DNA from: Streptomyces melanogenes
GTDB lineage: Bacteria; Actinomycetota; Actinomycetes; Streptomycetales; Streptomycetaceae
Reading direction: 5' to 3'
Assembly (NCBI RefSeq): GCF_014649795.1
Contig: NZ_BMTS01000005.1
Location: 186,001-250,000 of the forward strand
DNA: 64,000 nucleotides
The notes under the pieces were generated by a model. It searched no databases. It was not told the DNA's origin and worked only from the letters and a program-made list of their open reading frames with translations. A program made the position numbers and the translations under genes. This document shows positions 24,014 to 33,695 of this stretch, in pieces. Numbering within the stretch: position 1 is the stretch's first letter; each line of letters begins with the position of its first letter.

Positions 24014-24373
24014 ATGCTTGACGCCCTGACGGTCGCGGTCGCCGCCGCCGCGCTCGCCCTCGCCGCCTGGTGCGGCTTCGCCGCCTACCGGGACCAGCCC
24101 ACCAAGGACTGGCACTTCATCGGCATGGCCGTGGTCTCCGTGCTCGCCCTGGCGCAGCTGGTGGTCGGCATCGTGCAGCTCGGGCGGGGCGAGCGGCCCG
24201 ACCAGGGCATGGCGATCTTCATCGCCTATCTGGTGGGCTCGTTCGCGGCGGTCCCTGCGGCGGGTCTGCTGTCGCTGAGCGAGCGGACCAAGTGGGGCTC
24301 CGTGACGGTCTCGGCCGGCGCGGTGGTGCTCGCGGTGCTCGAAGTGCGTCTCTACGACATCTGGGGAGGGTGA
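24014..24373 (+). CDS. Small integral membrane protein (four spans)
   Basis: A 119-residue protein with about four predicted spans: ALTVAVAAAALALAAWCGF, IGMAVVSVLALAQLVVGIV, AIFIAYLVGSFAAVPAAGLL and SVTVSAGAVVLAVLEVRL. The family is unknown to me. TACGCT sits exactly 7 nt before the ATG, with no ribosome binding site, suggesting a leaderless mRNA. The next gene starts 3 bp after its stop, so the two form an operon and the products may form a complex. Confidence 0.75.
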   Translation: MLDALTVAVAAAALALAAWCGFAAYRDQPTKDWHFIGMAVVSVLALAQLVVGIVQLGRGERPDQGMAIFIAYLVGSFAAVPAAGLLSLSERTKWGSVTVSAGAVVLAVLEVRLYDIWGG

Positions 24374-24375
24374 CC

Positions 24376-24813
24376 GTGGCCGAGTCCACCACCGAGTCCA
24401 CCGGGCGGAACGAGTCCGAAGGCGGGAAACTGGGCAGCGGCCCCGGCCGCGTGCTGGTCTGGTTCTACGGGGTGTTCACCGTCGCCGCCGCCTCCCGCTC
24501 GATCGTCCAGATGATCCAGGACTTCGGTAAGGCACCGCTGGCGTACGTGCTGTCGGCCGTGGCGGCCGTGGTGTACGGCTTCATCACGTTCTCGCTGGTA
24601 CGTGGCGGGGAGCGGCTGCGGCGGACGGCGCTGGTGTGCTGTGCGGCGGAGCTGGTCTTCGTCCTGACCGTCGGCACGTGGACGCTGGCGGACAAGTCGG
24701 CGTTCCCCGACGCGACGGTCTGGTCGGACTACGGAGCGGGCTATCTGCTCATCCCGGTGATCCTGCCGGTGCTGGGCATGCTGTGGCTGCGCCGAAACAG
24801 GGCTGCCGCCTGA
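24376..24813 (+). CDS. Integral membrane protein (four spans)
   Basis: A 145-residue protein with a polar Ser/Thr/Glu-rich N-terminus (AESTTESTGRNESEGGK) and about four hydrophobic segments (VLVWFYGVFTVAAA, YVLSAVAAVVYGFITF, TALVCCAAELVFVLTVGTW, YLLIPVILPVLGMLWL). Function unknown; it follows the preceding gene closely. The GTG at 24376 has GGGGAGGG 6 nt upstream; another GTG at 24370 overlaps the previous stop codon. Confidence 0.75.
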   Translation: MAESTTESTGRNESEGGKLGSGPGRVLVWFYGVFTVAAASRSIVQMIQDFGKAPLAYVLSAVAAVVYGFITFSLVRGGERLRRTALVCCAAELVFVLTVGTWTLADKSAFPDATVWSDYGAGYLLIPVILPVLGMLWLRRNRAAA

Positions 24814-24824
24814 TGGTGCCTCGC

Positions 24825-24943
24825 CTGCGGACCGTGCTGGGTTGCTCGCGCAGTTCCCCGCGCCCCTAGGTATTTAGGGGCGCGGGGCTGTGACATTGTG
24901 CGGCTCCGCCGCGTGGGCGCGAGCAACCCAGCACGGTCCGCAG
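24825..24943. repeat. 119-bp near-palindromic copy of the dispersed repeat
   Basis: The ends are perfect 27-bp inverted repeats (beginning CTGCGGACCGTGCTGGG), with a second inverted pair, CCCCGCGCCCCT/AGGGGCGCGGGG, in the middle. The left 42 bp (24825-24866) is the standard unit. The right half carries GTGCGGCTCCGCCGCGTGGG, like the arm at 12499. It lies between two convergent genes and would fold into a long hairpin. Confidence 0.88.
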
Positions 24944-24969
24944 ACAAAGCACCCGACTCCCGCGGAGCG

Positions 24970-25473
24970 CTACGCGCTGGCCACGAACTCCCGAGCCGAC
25001 GCGTCCTTCTCCAGAGTGACCAGGGAAAGCCCGGGACTCAGCGCCTCCGTCGCGACCGGCGCATACCCGTGCTTGCGATACAGCCGCAGATTCGACTCGC
25101 TGCGATGCCCCGTGAAGAGCCGGAACCGCTTGGCCGACAGCTGACCGGCGAAGTGTTCCTCTATGGCGCTGAGCAGCCGGCTCCCCAGCCCGTGCCCCTG
25201 CATCCGCGGGTGCACGATCAGCTTGTCGATCCGGCCGGTGCCCGACCCGTCCACGCTGCCTCTGACCGAGGCGACCACCTCGTCGCCGAGCCGCGCCACC
25301 AGCGCGTACCCGCTGCCGAGCTCGTCCCGCAGGCCGTCGAGTGTCTGGGTGAGCGGCTCGATGGAGTAGTCCCCGTAGAGCTCCGCCTCGCTCTGGTAGC
25401 AGAGGTACTGAAGCTTGAGGATCTGCTCGCAGTCGCCTTCACGCGCCGCAGAGATGGTCACGCTCATGCCCAT
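24970..25473 (-). CDS. GNAT-family N-acetyltransferase
   Basis: A 167-residue single-domain GNAT. The acetyl-CoA loop is VHPRMQGHGLGSRLLSAIEE (about 94-113), and SESNLRLYRKHGYAPV near 130 is the usual C-terminal substrate motif. The substrate is unknown. I used the ATG at 25473, which begins MGMSVTIS and has GGAAGG 9 nt upstream. It lies 36 bp downstream of the sigma-factor gene on the same strand and may be co-transcribed with it. Confidence 0.87.
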   Translation of the reverse strand: MGMSVTISAAREGDCEQILKLQYLCYQSEAELYGDYSIEPLTQTLDGLRDELGSGYALVARLGDEVVASVRGSVDGSGTGRIDKLIVHPRMQGHGLGSRLLSAIEEHFAGQLSAKRFRLFTGHRSESNLRLYRKHGYAPVATEALSPGLSLVTLEKDASAREFVASA

Positions 25474-25509
25474 GTGTGCATGCCTTCCGCTCACCTGTCC
25501 GCCGGTTGT

Positions 25510-26004
25510 CTAACGCTCCATTCCCCGCAGGCCAGGAGCCGCAACCTCCGCCGCGAGCATTCTGCGCAGGCATCCCAGGCAACGGGAACGCATCGGCCCC
25601 AGACTCCCCTGTGAGATATCCAACTCCCCTGCGATTTCTCGGTAAGTGAGGTCGCTGGGCGAAAGAAGTGCGGTCAGCAGGCGCGGGCAGTTTCCCGGAG
25701 TCCTGGCCACGGCCGTACGCAGCGCACGGCTCAGCTCCTCGCTCAGAACCCGGCGTTCCGGGCCTGTTTCCGGGTCGGCGGCCGGTTCCGCGGCGAACGG
25801 CAGTTCGTGCCGCGCCCGGCGGCGGGCCCGTCTCACTTCCGCCCGAACGGCCCAACGCACCCAGGGCACGGGGTCCGCCGGACGGCTTTCGAGCAGACGC
25901 ACCCAGACGTCCTGTTCGAGGTCCGCGGGGTCGACTCCGGCGCCCGGCGCCTCCGCGGCGGCCTCGGCGGCCAGCAGCGGGCTCAGCTCTTTGACGAGGT
26001 CCAT
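25510..26004 (-). CDS. Small sigma-70-family factor (ECF-like)
   Basis: A 164-residue protein resembling a short sigma factor. A region 2-like helix pair (PADLEQDVWVRLLES, PWVRWAVRAEVRRARRRARH) spans about 26-66, and a clear region 4 helix-turn-helix spans about 112-152 (LTALLSPSDLTYREIAGELD, then SQGSLGPMRSRCLGCLRRML). No anti-sigma gene is adjacent, so I cannot say how it is controlled. The ATG at 26004 has only a weak binding site. A 12-bp palindrome lies 69 bp upstream (26073). It might recognise a promoter specific to this strain group. Confidence 0.8.
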   Translation of the reverse strand: MDLVKELSPLLAAEAAAEAPGAGVDPADLEQDVWVRLLESRPADPVPWVRWAVRAEVRRARRRARHELPFAAEPAADPETGPERRVLSEELSRALRTAVARTPGNCPRLLTALLSPSDLTYREIAGELDISQGSLGPMRSRCLGCLRRMLAAEVAAPGLRGMER

Positions 26005-26072
26005 GCCGGGCGGGACGCGGCCGCCGCGCGAGGCGGTTTCGACGGCGGCCGCATCTCACCCGTAAGTGAAGA

Positions 26073-26084
26073 CTCGTATACGAG
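26073..26084. promoter_or_regulatory. 12-bp perfect palindrome upstream of the sigma-factor gene
   Basis: CTCGTATACGAG lies in the 97-bp gap between the glycerophosphodiesterase gene and the sigma-factor gene. It is AT-rich for this genome and could be an operator or contain a -10 element. The regulator is unknown. Confidence 0.4.
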
Positions 26085-26101
26085 AGCTACCGATACGGGG
26101 A

Positions 26102-27268
26102 CTAGCGCTTCGCGCGGAAGTCTGCTGCCGCGAGCAGTGCCGTGTCCGCGTTGTCGGAGAAGACGGCGTCGATACCGGTCGTGAAGTACGCCTTGAAGGC
26201 CCCGAACGCGTCGCCGTACGCGTTGGGGTCGGTGCCGCGCCGGAAGTCGGCGGGCAGGAAGGTGTTCTCGTTGCGCATCGTGTACGGGTGGAGGATCAGC
26301 CCCTGCGCGTGGGCGTCCGCGACCAGGGTGGTCGGCGTGGTGAGCCGGCCCGCCGCGTCCTTGGGGACGATCAGGTCCAGGGTGGGGCCGATGCCCTGGG
26401 CGTACGAGGCGATCCATTTCAGGCCCGCGGGCTTGACCAGGTCGTCGGTGGTGCGCGGGTCGCCGCTCACCACGAAGTCCCAGGGCTTGGAGCCCTTGCC
26501 GGAGAGCAGCACGACCGACGGGGTGTCGACCAGCCGGCTCAGCCGCTGGATGCTGCTGGGCTCGAAGGACTGGAGGAACTGCGGGGAGTCGGCGCGGTGG
26601 CGCCCGTACCGGCGCAGCAGACGTGCCACCCGGTCCTCCAAGGCAAGGCCGAGCCCCCGGAAGTAGGTGGGGTGCTTGGTCTCGGTGTGCAGCCAGATGC
26701 GACGGCCCAGGCGGCGGCCCTCGCGCTCGGCCCACTGGAGGACCTCCTCGAAGGTCGGCACGTCCCAGCGGCCGTCGTAGAGCGTGTTGCGCTGGCGGAC
26801 GGCGGGCAGCCGCTCCTTGGCGCGCAGGGTCTTCAGCTCGGCGAGCGTGAAGTCCTCGGTGAACCAGCCGGTGACGGCCACGCCGTCGACCGTCTTGGTG
26901 GCCTTGCGGGCGGCGAACTCGCGGTGGTCGGCGACGTCCGTGGTGGCGGTGATGTCGTTCTCGTGGCGGCAGACCAGATGCCCGTCCTTGGTGGGGACGA
27001 GGTCCTGCTCGATGACGTGGGCGCCGAGGTCCAGGGCGTGCTGGTAGGAGCCGAGGGTGTGCTCGGGGCGGTACCCGGCGGTGCCGCGGTGGCCGATCAC
27101 GTACGGGACCGGCAGGTCCTTGTACGTTCCGTGACGGCGCGCCCCGCCGTGCTGCGGCCGGGTCTGCGCGCTCGCGGCCGCGGCGGGCAGCCCGGCGGCC
27201 GCCGTGCCCAGCACCGCCGCGCCGAGCACCGTGCGCCGGCCGGGGCTCATCCGCTCACCCTGTGTCAT
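26102..27268 (-). CDS. Secreted glycerophosphodiester phosphodiesterase (Tat signal)
   Basis: A 388-residue GDPD-family enzyme. A twin-arginine-type signal (SPGRRTVLGAAVLGTAAAG) is followed by a cleavage region near residue 36. The catalytic start VIGHRGTAGYRPEHTLGS (about 57-74) carries the HR and E metal ligands, with EQDLVPTKDGHLVCRHE following. It releases sn-glycerol 3-phosphate from deacylated phospholipids outside the cell. AAGGAG lies 5 nt before the ATG at 27268. The catalytic motif is near-standard, and nothing in the gene looks truncated. Confidence 0.92.
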   Translation of the reverse strand: MTQGERMSPGRRTVLGAAVLGTAAAGLPAAAASAQTRPQHGGARRHGTYKDLPVPYVIGHRGTAGYRPEHTLGSYQHALDLGAHVIEQDLVPTKDGHLVCRHENDITATTDVADHREFAARKATKTVDGVAVTGWFTEDFTLAELKTLRAKERLPAVRQRNTLYDGRWDVPTFEEVLQWAEREGRRLGRRIWLHTETKHPTYFRGLGLALEDRVARLLRRYGRHRADSPQFLQSFEPSSIQRLSRLVDTPSVVLLSGKGSKPWDFVVSGDPRTTDDLVKPAGLKWIASYAQGIGPTLDLIVPKDAAGRLTTPTTLVADAHAQGLILHPYTMRNENTFLPADFRRGTDPNAYGDAFGAFKAYFTTGIDAVFSDNADTALLAAADFRAKR

Positions 27269-27524
27269 GAACGCTCCTTGGAAGTATGGCTGGTTCCACG
27301 TGTCCCGCACCTGTCAACGGGAGGGGTCGAGCGTAGGCGTACACCCCTTAAGGAGGGGAGCCCCCACGGCCAATGGCGGCCGAACGTGGCGCGAACACGC
27401 GTCAACATCGCGTATCCACTCCGTGAACCCGATGTGCGATCAGGCGCGGGCCGCGAGTATCGTCCTCACCTGCGCGGACCTCGGTTCCGCGCGGACCCGT
27501 CAGCCCACGACACCGGAGGAAGCG

Positions 27525-28196
27525 TTGTCCCGACTCGCGCTCATCAAGGCAGTGCTCGGACCGATCATGCGCCTGATGTTCCGTCCGCAGGTGGAGGGCG
27601 CCGAGAACATCCCCGGGACGGGTCCGGTCATCCTCGCGGGCAACCACCTGACGTTCATCGACTCGATGATCATGCCGGTGTGCCTGGACCGTCCGGTGTA
27701 CTTCATCGGCAAGGACGAGTACGTCACGGGCAAGGGCCTCAAGGGCCGGCTGATGGCGTGGTTCTTCAGCGGCGTCGGCATGATCCCGGTCAACCGCGAC
27801 GGCGGGCACGGCGGGGTCGCGGCGCTGATGACGGGGCGCCAGGTCCTGGAAGAGGGCAAGGTCTTCAGCATCTACCCGGAGGGCACCCGCTCCCCCGACG
27901 GCCGCCTGTACCGCGGCCGCACCGGTATCGCGCGGCTGACCCTGATGACGGGTGCGCCGGTCGTGCCGTTCGCGATGATCGGCACGGACAAGATCCAGCC
28001 GAGCGGGGCGGGGCTGCCGCGGCCCGGCAAGGTGACGGTCCGCTTCGGCGAGCCGATGGAGTTCTCGCGGTACGAGGGCATGGACCGGGACCGCTATGTC
28101 CTGCGGGCCGTCACGGACTCGGTGATGGCCGAGGTCATGCGGCTGTCCGGGCAGGAGTACGTCGACATGTACGCCACGAAGGCGAAGGCGGCGTAA
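27525..28196 (+). CDS. PlsC-family 1-acylglycerol-3-phosphate O-acyltransferase
   Basis: A 223-residue acyltransferase. The catalytic NHLTFID (H-x4-D) lies at about 43-49 and the phosphate-binding YPEGTRSPDG at about 116-125, with VVPFAMIGT further on. It probably acylates lysophosphatidic acid at the inner membrane. The start is a TTG at 27525, because GGAGGA sits 4 nt before it; an ATG at about 27431 in the same frame gives an extension without family similarity. The gene is divergent from the glycerophosphodiesterase gene, giving two phospholipid-related enzymes side by side. Confidence 0.9.
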   Translation: MSRLALIKAVLGPIMRLMFRPQVEGAENIPGTGPVILAGNHLTFIDSMIMPVCLDRPVYFIGKDEYVTGKGLKGRLMAWFFSGVGMIPVNRDGGHGGVAALMTGRQVLEEGKVFSIYPEGTRSPDGRLYRGRTGIARLTLMTGAPVVPFAMIGTDKIQPSGAGLPRPGKVTVRFGEPMEFSRYEGMDRDRYVLRAVTDSVMAEVMRLSGQEYVDMYATKAKAA

Positions 28197-28233
28197 GGCG
28201 GCGTAGCCGCCGGGTTTTGGGTTTTGGCTTTTA

Positions 28234-28340
28234 GGGGCGCGGGGAACTGCGCGACCAGCCCCCACCGGCCCGCAGCCGAAGAACAAGCTGTCGTATGGCT
28301 GCGGACCGTGCTGGGCTGAGCGCGCAGTTCCCCGCGCCCC
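28234..28340. repeat. Inverted pair of the 42-bp dispersed repeat
   Basis: One unit (28234-28275) is identical over 42 bp to the copy at 10116-10157. A second, diverged unit (28299-28340) lies in the opposite orientation. Together they occupy the gap between two convergent genes. Confidence 0.88.
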
Positions 28341-28392
28341 TTTGGGGCGCACGTGGCCGGGCGCGAGCCCAAAGCGGGGGCGCAGGCGGGGC

Positions 28393-29937
28393 TCAGGGGT
28401 GCTCCAGGCCCTCCTCCAGGCGTTGGCCCCGCAGCAGGAACCACGCCGCCGCCGCCGTCGCGAACAGCACCGCGCTGCCGACCGCGGCGGCCGTCTGGAA
28501 GCCGTCCGTGAAGGCGTCCCGGGCGGCGGACAGCATGGGGGCCGCCTGCTCGGCGGGAAGCCGCGTGGCCGCCTCCACCGCGCCGCCGAGCGAGTCGTGC
28601 GCCTCCGCCGAGACGCCCGCGGGCAGGTCCGCCGGGGCCGTGAAGCCGCGGTAGATGCCCGTGACCACGGAACCGAGGAGCGCGATGCCGAGGGCCGCGC
28701 CCAGCTCGTACGCCGTCTCGGAGACCGCCGACGCCGCCCCCGCCTGCTCCTTCGGCACGCTGGAGAGGATCACGTCGGCCGTCACCGTGAAGGCGAGACC
28801 GGCGCCCAGGCCGCCCACGAACAGCGCGATGCCGAGGGCCACCACGCCCGTGTCGGCCGTTATCGCCATGCACGCCGCCAGGGCCGCGCCGACCGCCGCA
28901 AGCCCCACGGCGACCGCGCTGCGCACCGAGGCCCGGCGGGCCACGTAACCCGCCGCGAGCCCCGCGCCCACCGCGCCCACCGCCGCGGGCAGTTCGATCA
29001 GACCGGCCTCCAACGGCGAGCGCACCTGGACCAGTTGGAGGAACTGGGAGAGGAAGAAGACCAGGCCGGACAGGCCCAGGATGGTCAGCAGGTCGGCCAG
29101 GACCGCACCGGAGAAGCCCTTGTGGTGGAAGAGCCGCATGTCGAGCAGCGGTGAGTCCAGGGTGAGCTGGCGGCGTACGAACCAGATCAGCGCCAGCACG
29201 CCCACCAGCGCCACCCCGGCGATCTCCAGGCCGAACCCGTTGACCGCCGCCTCCTTCACCGCGTACACGATCGCGACCATGCCCACCAGCGACAGCAGCA
29301 CGCTGACCAGGTCCCACGGGCCGGGGTTGGGGTCGCGGGACTCGGGGAGCAGCTTGATGCCGACGAGGACGAGGACGGCCATCACGGGCAGGTTGATCAG
29401 GAAGACCGAGCCCCACCAGAAGTTCTCCAGGAGGAAGCCGCCGACGACCGGCCCGACGGCCGCGCCCGCCGAGGCCGCAGCCCCCCAGATGCCGACGGCG
29501 AGGCTGCGCTCGCGCGGGTCGTGGAAGATGTTCCGGATCAGCGCCAGCGTGGACGGCATCAGGGTCGCGCCCGCCACACCGAGGAGTGCCCGCGCCAGGA
29601 TCATCATCTCGGGGCTGGAGGCGTACGCGTTGAGCACCGAGACCGCGCCGAAGGCCACCGCGCCGCACAGCAGCAGCCGCTTGCGGCCGATCCGGTCGCC
29701 GAGGCTGCCCATGGAGACGAGCAGGCCCGCGATGACGAACGAGTAGACGTCGCCGATCCACAGCAGCTGCGGGCCGGACGGCTTCAGGTCCTCGCTGAGG
29801 AACGGGGTGGCCAGTCCCAGGACGGTCGCGTCGACCGCGACGAGGAGCACGGCCAGGACGAGCACGGCGAGGGCGAGCCAGCGGCCCGGGTTGCGTACGT
29901 CGTGGGTGGACTCGGCCCGCCGGTCGGTACTGGTCAT
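28393..29937 (-). CDS. DHA2-type MFS multidrug efflux transporter
   Basis: A 514-residue transporter with about 14 membrane spans, the DHA2 layout of QacA-like drug-proton antiporters. The motif SLGDRIGRKRLLL in the loop after helix 2 is the MFS signature, and the helix 5 region has GAAVGPVVGGFL, the antiporter motif C. Its start codon overlaps the TetR stop codon by 4 bp (ATGA), so it is likely expelling the compound sensed by that repressor. The compound is not known. Confidence 0.92.
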   Translation of the reverse strand: MTSTDRRAESTHDVRNPGRWLALAVLVLAVLLVAVDATVLGLATPFLSEDLKPSGPQLLWIGDVYSFVIAGLLVSMGSLGDRIGRKRLLLCGAVAFGAVSVLNAYASSPEMMILARALLGVAGATLMPSTLALIRNIFHDPRERSLAVGIWGAAASAGAAVGPVVGGFLLENFWWGSVFLINLPVMAVLVLVGIKLLPESRDPNPGPWDLVSVLLSLVGMVAIVYAVKEAAVNGFGLEIAGVALVGVLALIWFVRRQLTLDSPLLDMRLFHHKGFSGAVLADLLTILGLSGLVFFLSQFLQLVQVRSPLEAGLIELPAAVGAVGAGLAAGYVARRASVRSAVAVGLAAVGAALAACMAITADTGVVALGIALFVGGLGAGLAFTVTADVILSSVPKEQAGAASAVSETAYELGAALGIALLGSVVTGIYRGFTAPADLPAGVSAEAHDSLGGAVEAATRLPAEQAAPMLSAARDAFTDGFQTAAAVGSAVLFATAAAAWFLLRGQRLEEGLEHP

Positions 29938-30485
29938 TTCTCCACGCTCCGTCGCGCTCCGCCGAGCAGCAACTCGACGATCATGTACTGGAAGTCGTTG
30001 GCGGCCACCCGGCCGACCTGGACGGCCCAGGCGCAGGTGCCGATCAGGCCGTACAGGGCCTCGGTGAGCCAGGCCGGGGTGAGGTCGATGCGGAACTCGC
30101 CCTGCTCCTGGCCGCGCCGGAAGAGCGCGGAGACGCGGGCGTCGAGCCGGGCCCAGCCCTCGTTCATCTGGTCGCCCTCGAAGAGCTGGTTCTCGGTGAC
30201 CAGGAAGGCGAGCAGCCCGGCCGCGGGCTCCACCTCGGCGATCAGCCGGCGCAGCGCGTCGGGGGCGGGCCCCTCGTCCAGCCGGGCCGCGTCCAGGGCC
30301 GCTTCGAACTGCTCGATGCCGAAGTTCTCCAGCGCCCTGACCAGCGCGTCGCGCCCGGCGAAGTGGCGGTGCAGGGTGGCGCGCCCGATGCCGGCGGCGC
30401 GGGCCACCTCGTCCATCGTGGCGGTCGATTTGCGGGAGAGCAGGGCGGCTGCCGTACGCAGCACCTGGTCGCGGTCCACGGTCAT
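29934..30485 (-). CDS. TetR-family transcriptional repressor
   Basis: A 183-residue TetR-type protein. Residues about 8-52 form the helix-turn-helix (ATMDEVARAAGIGRATLHRHF), and the remainder is a ligand-binding core. It starts at the ATG at 30485. The stop codon overlaps the MFS start, so both genes form one transcript. A perfect 26-bp palindrome covering the promoter lies 15 bp upstream and is the obvious operator. It probably represses its own operon and, perhaps, the divergent DinB gene. Confidence 0.92.
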   Translation of the reverse strand: MTVDRDQVLRTAAALLSRKSTATMDEVARAAGIGRATLHRHFAGRDALVRALENFGIEQFEAALDAARLDEGPAPDALRRLIAEVEPAAGLLAFLVTENQLFEGDQMNEGWARLDARVSALFRRGQEQGEFRIDLTPAWLTEALYGLIGTCAWAVQVGRVAANDFQYMIVELLLGGARRSVEK

Positions 30486-30500
30486 GAGACGACCATAGCC

Positions 30501-30526
30501 CGAATGAGACGTTGACGTCTCATTCG
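30501..30526. promoter_or_regulatory. TetR operator, perfect 26-bp palindrome
   Basis: The arms CGAATGAGACGT (30501-30512) and ACGTCTCATTCG (30515-30526) are exact complements around a TG centre. This is the size and symmetry of TetR-family operators. A further half-site, ATGAGACG, overlaps the tetR start codon (30484). On the minus strand, TATGGT just downstream may be the -10. Confidence 0.85.
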
Positions 30527-30600
30527 AAAGCCCGTCGACTCGCCACCCGTTGATCACTAACCTGGCGGGCGATCCTCAACGCCCTCGAAAGGACCCCGAA

Positions 30601-31107
30601 GTGACCGACAACCGCGTGCCGCCGCCCCTGCTCGCCGGTGAGCGCGAAACGCTGCGGGCCTTTCTCGACTACCAGCGCGCGACGCTCGCGATGAAGTGCG
30701 AGGGCCTGACCGACGAGGAGCTGCGCGCCACGTCCATGCCGCCGTCGACGCTCTCGCTGCTCGGTCTCGTACGGCACATGGCGGAGGTGGAGCGCACCTG
30801 GTTCCGCAAGGTCGTCAACGCCGAGGACATCACGCTGGTCTACTCGGACGTGGACGACTACCAGGTGGCGTACGACGCGAGCGGCGCCACCCGGGCGGAC
30901 GCGTTCGAACGGTGGCAGGCCGAGGTCGAGCACTCCCGCCGCATTGAGCGCGAGGCCGAGTCGCTCGACACGGTCGTCCACGCCGCCCGGTGGGACACGG
31001 ACGTCTCGCTGCGGCTCGTGATGGTGCATGTGACGCTGGAGTACGCCCGCCACAACGGCCATGCCGACTTCCTGCGCGAGGGGATAGACGGAACGGTCGG
31101 GGCGTAG
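30601..31107 (+). CDS. DinB-family protein (DUF664)
   Basis: A 168-residue four-helix-bundle protein of the DinB/DUF664 family. LLGLVRHMAEVERTWFRK (about 58-75) holds the first metal-ligand histidine, and LVMVHVTLEYARHNGHADFL (about 140-159) holds the others, giving a three-histidine site. Relatives include mycothiol-dependent and stress-induced proteins, but the reaction is not known. The GTG at 30601 has AAGGA 8 nt upstream. It is divergent from tetR with the palindromic operator between them, so it may be part of the same response. Confidence 0.87.
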   Translation: MTDNRVPPPLLAGERETLRAFLDYQRATLAMKCEGLTDEELRATSMPPSTLSLLGLVRHMAEVERTWFRKVVNAEDITLVYSDVDDYQVAYDASGATRADAFERWQAEVEHSRRIEREAESLDTVVHAARWDTDVSLRLVMVHVTLEYARHNGHADFLREGIDGTVGA

Positions 31108-31115
31108 CACGCGAA

Positions 31116-31155
31116 AAGGGGCCCGGACGGCCTTCTCAGGCTGTCCGGGCCCCTT
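31116..31155. terminator. Bidirectional terminator between dinB-like and lepB
   Basis: The arms AAGGGGCCCGGAC and GTCCGGGCCCCTT flank a 14-nt loop. The hairpin lies between two convergent genes and has A-rich and T-rich edges, so it can serve both. Confidence 0.85.
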
Positions 31156-31171
31156 CCGTACGTGAGGTGTC

Positions 31172-32065
31172 TCAGCGGGTGTTGCGCCGGCGCCTGCGCA
31201 GCAGCACGATCGGAGCCGCGCCCAGCAGGCCGAGCGCGGCCGGCGCCGCCGCCGCGACCGTGCCGATGCCCGACTGGCCGAAGGTGCTCGGCACCGGGAG
31301 CGTGTCCCAGCGGTTGACCGGCCAGGCGATGACGAGCGCGCGCCCCACGACCTTGTCGACCGGCACCGAGCCGCCGCCCGGCTGCTCCTGGTGGTAGCGG
31401 GAGTCCGCCGAGTTCTGCCGGTGGTCGCCCATGACCCAGATGCGGCCCTTGGGCACCGTGACCTTGAACTGGCTCTCCGGGTCCGTGCTGCACGGGGTGT
31501 TCCCGGCGAAGACGTACGGCTCGTTCAGGGCCTTGCCGTTGACCTTCAGCGGGCCCGTGCCCTTGCACTCGACGGTGTCGCCGCCGACCGCGACGACCCG
31601 CTTGATCAGGTCCTTCTCCTCGGCTGAAGGCATCAGCCCGACGAAGCTGAGCACCTTCTGCACGGCGTTGGGCTGCGGCGTGGGCTCGCCCTGGAGCCAG
31701 TTGCCCGGGTCGTGGAAGACGACGACCTCGCCGCGCTCGGGCTCGGAGCCGAACCACGGCGTCAGCTTGTCCACCAGCACGCGGTCACCACGCTGGAGGG
31801 TGTTCTGCATCGAGTCCGAGGGGATCGAGAACGCCTGCACCAGAAACGTCTTGATCAGCAGCGCGAGGATCAGCGCGATGCCGATGAGCAGCGGCAGCTC
31901 CTTCCAGAAGGAGCGCTGCTTCCTGGGGGCGCCGACCGGGCCGCCGTCCGGCTCGCCGGGTCCGCCCGGCTCGTCGGGCGCCGCCTCGGGCGCCGTCCGC
32001 TCGGTCTCCTGGGGCCGCTCGGCCTCCCCGTGTCCTTCTTGCGCGCCGACCGCCACGTCCCCCAC
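31172..32065 (-). CDS. lepB: Signal peptidase I
   Basis: A 297-residue type I signal peptidase. An acidic/Pro-rich cytoplasmic N-terminus of about 70 residues precedes a membrane span (LPLLIGIALILALLIKTFLV), then the catalytic serine motif IPSDSMQNTL and the lysine motif LIKRVVAVGGDTVEC. IWVMGDHRQNSADSR is the box E stretch, and a second hydrophobic span plus RRRRRNTR ends the protein, as in Streptomyces Sip enzymes with a C-terminal anchor. It removes signal peptides from exported proteins. I set the start at the GTG at 32065, where GAGGGAG is suitably spaced; 32071 is the alternative. lepB is used as a general name. Confidence 0.92.
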   Translation of the reverse strand: MGDVAVGAQEGHGEAERPQETERTAPEAAPDEPGGPGEPDGGPVGAPRKQRSFWKELPLLIGIALILALLIKTFLVQAFSIPSDSMQNTLQRGDRVLVDKLTPWFGSEPERGEVVVFHDPGNWLQGEPTPQPNAVQKVLSFVGLMPSAEEKDLIKRVVAVGGDTVECKGTGPLKVNGKALNEPYVFAGNTPCSTDPESQFKVTVPKGRIWVMGDHRQNSADSRYHQEQPGGGSVPVDKVVGRALVIAWPVNRWDTLPVPSTFGQSGIGTVAAAAPAALGLLGAAPIVLLRRRRRNTR

Positions 32066-32184
32066 GTCCACTCCCTCACAGCCGAAGGGACCATGGTCGC
32101 ACGAAACGGGCGCCGCTGATCGACATCTCCGGGCCACTCCATCCGTACGGGGCACGCGCGGCGCGCACACCCCGTACCGGTATG

Positions 32185-33624
<1,440 letters not shown>

Positions 33625-33642
33625 TCACAAGGGTGGATACGC

Positions 33643-33679
33643 GGCCGCCTCCCCGCCGCGGAGGATCGGGGAGGCGGCC
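33643..33679 (-). terminator. Hairpin between argG and argH
   Basis: A perfect 12-bp stem (GGCCGCCTCCCC and complement) with a 13-nt loop, 16 bp after the argG stop codon. Some readthrough would be needed for argH unless it has its own promoter. Confidence 0.75.
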
Positions 33680-33695
33680 GTACAACGACTCAGGA

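Noticed and set aside
27431..27524. An earlier ATG start for the PlsC-like acyltransferase
   Set aside because: The extension has no family similarity, while GGAGGA precedes the TTG at 27525.
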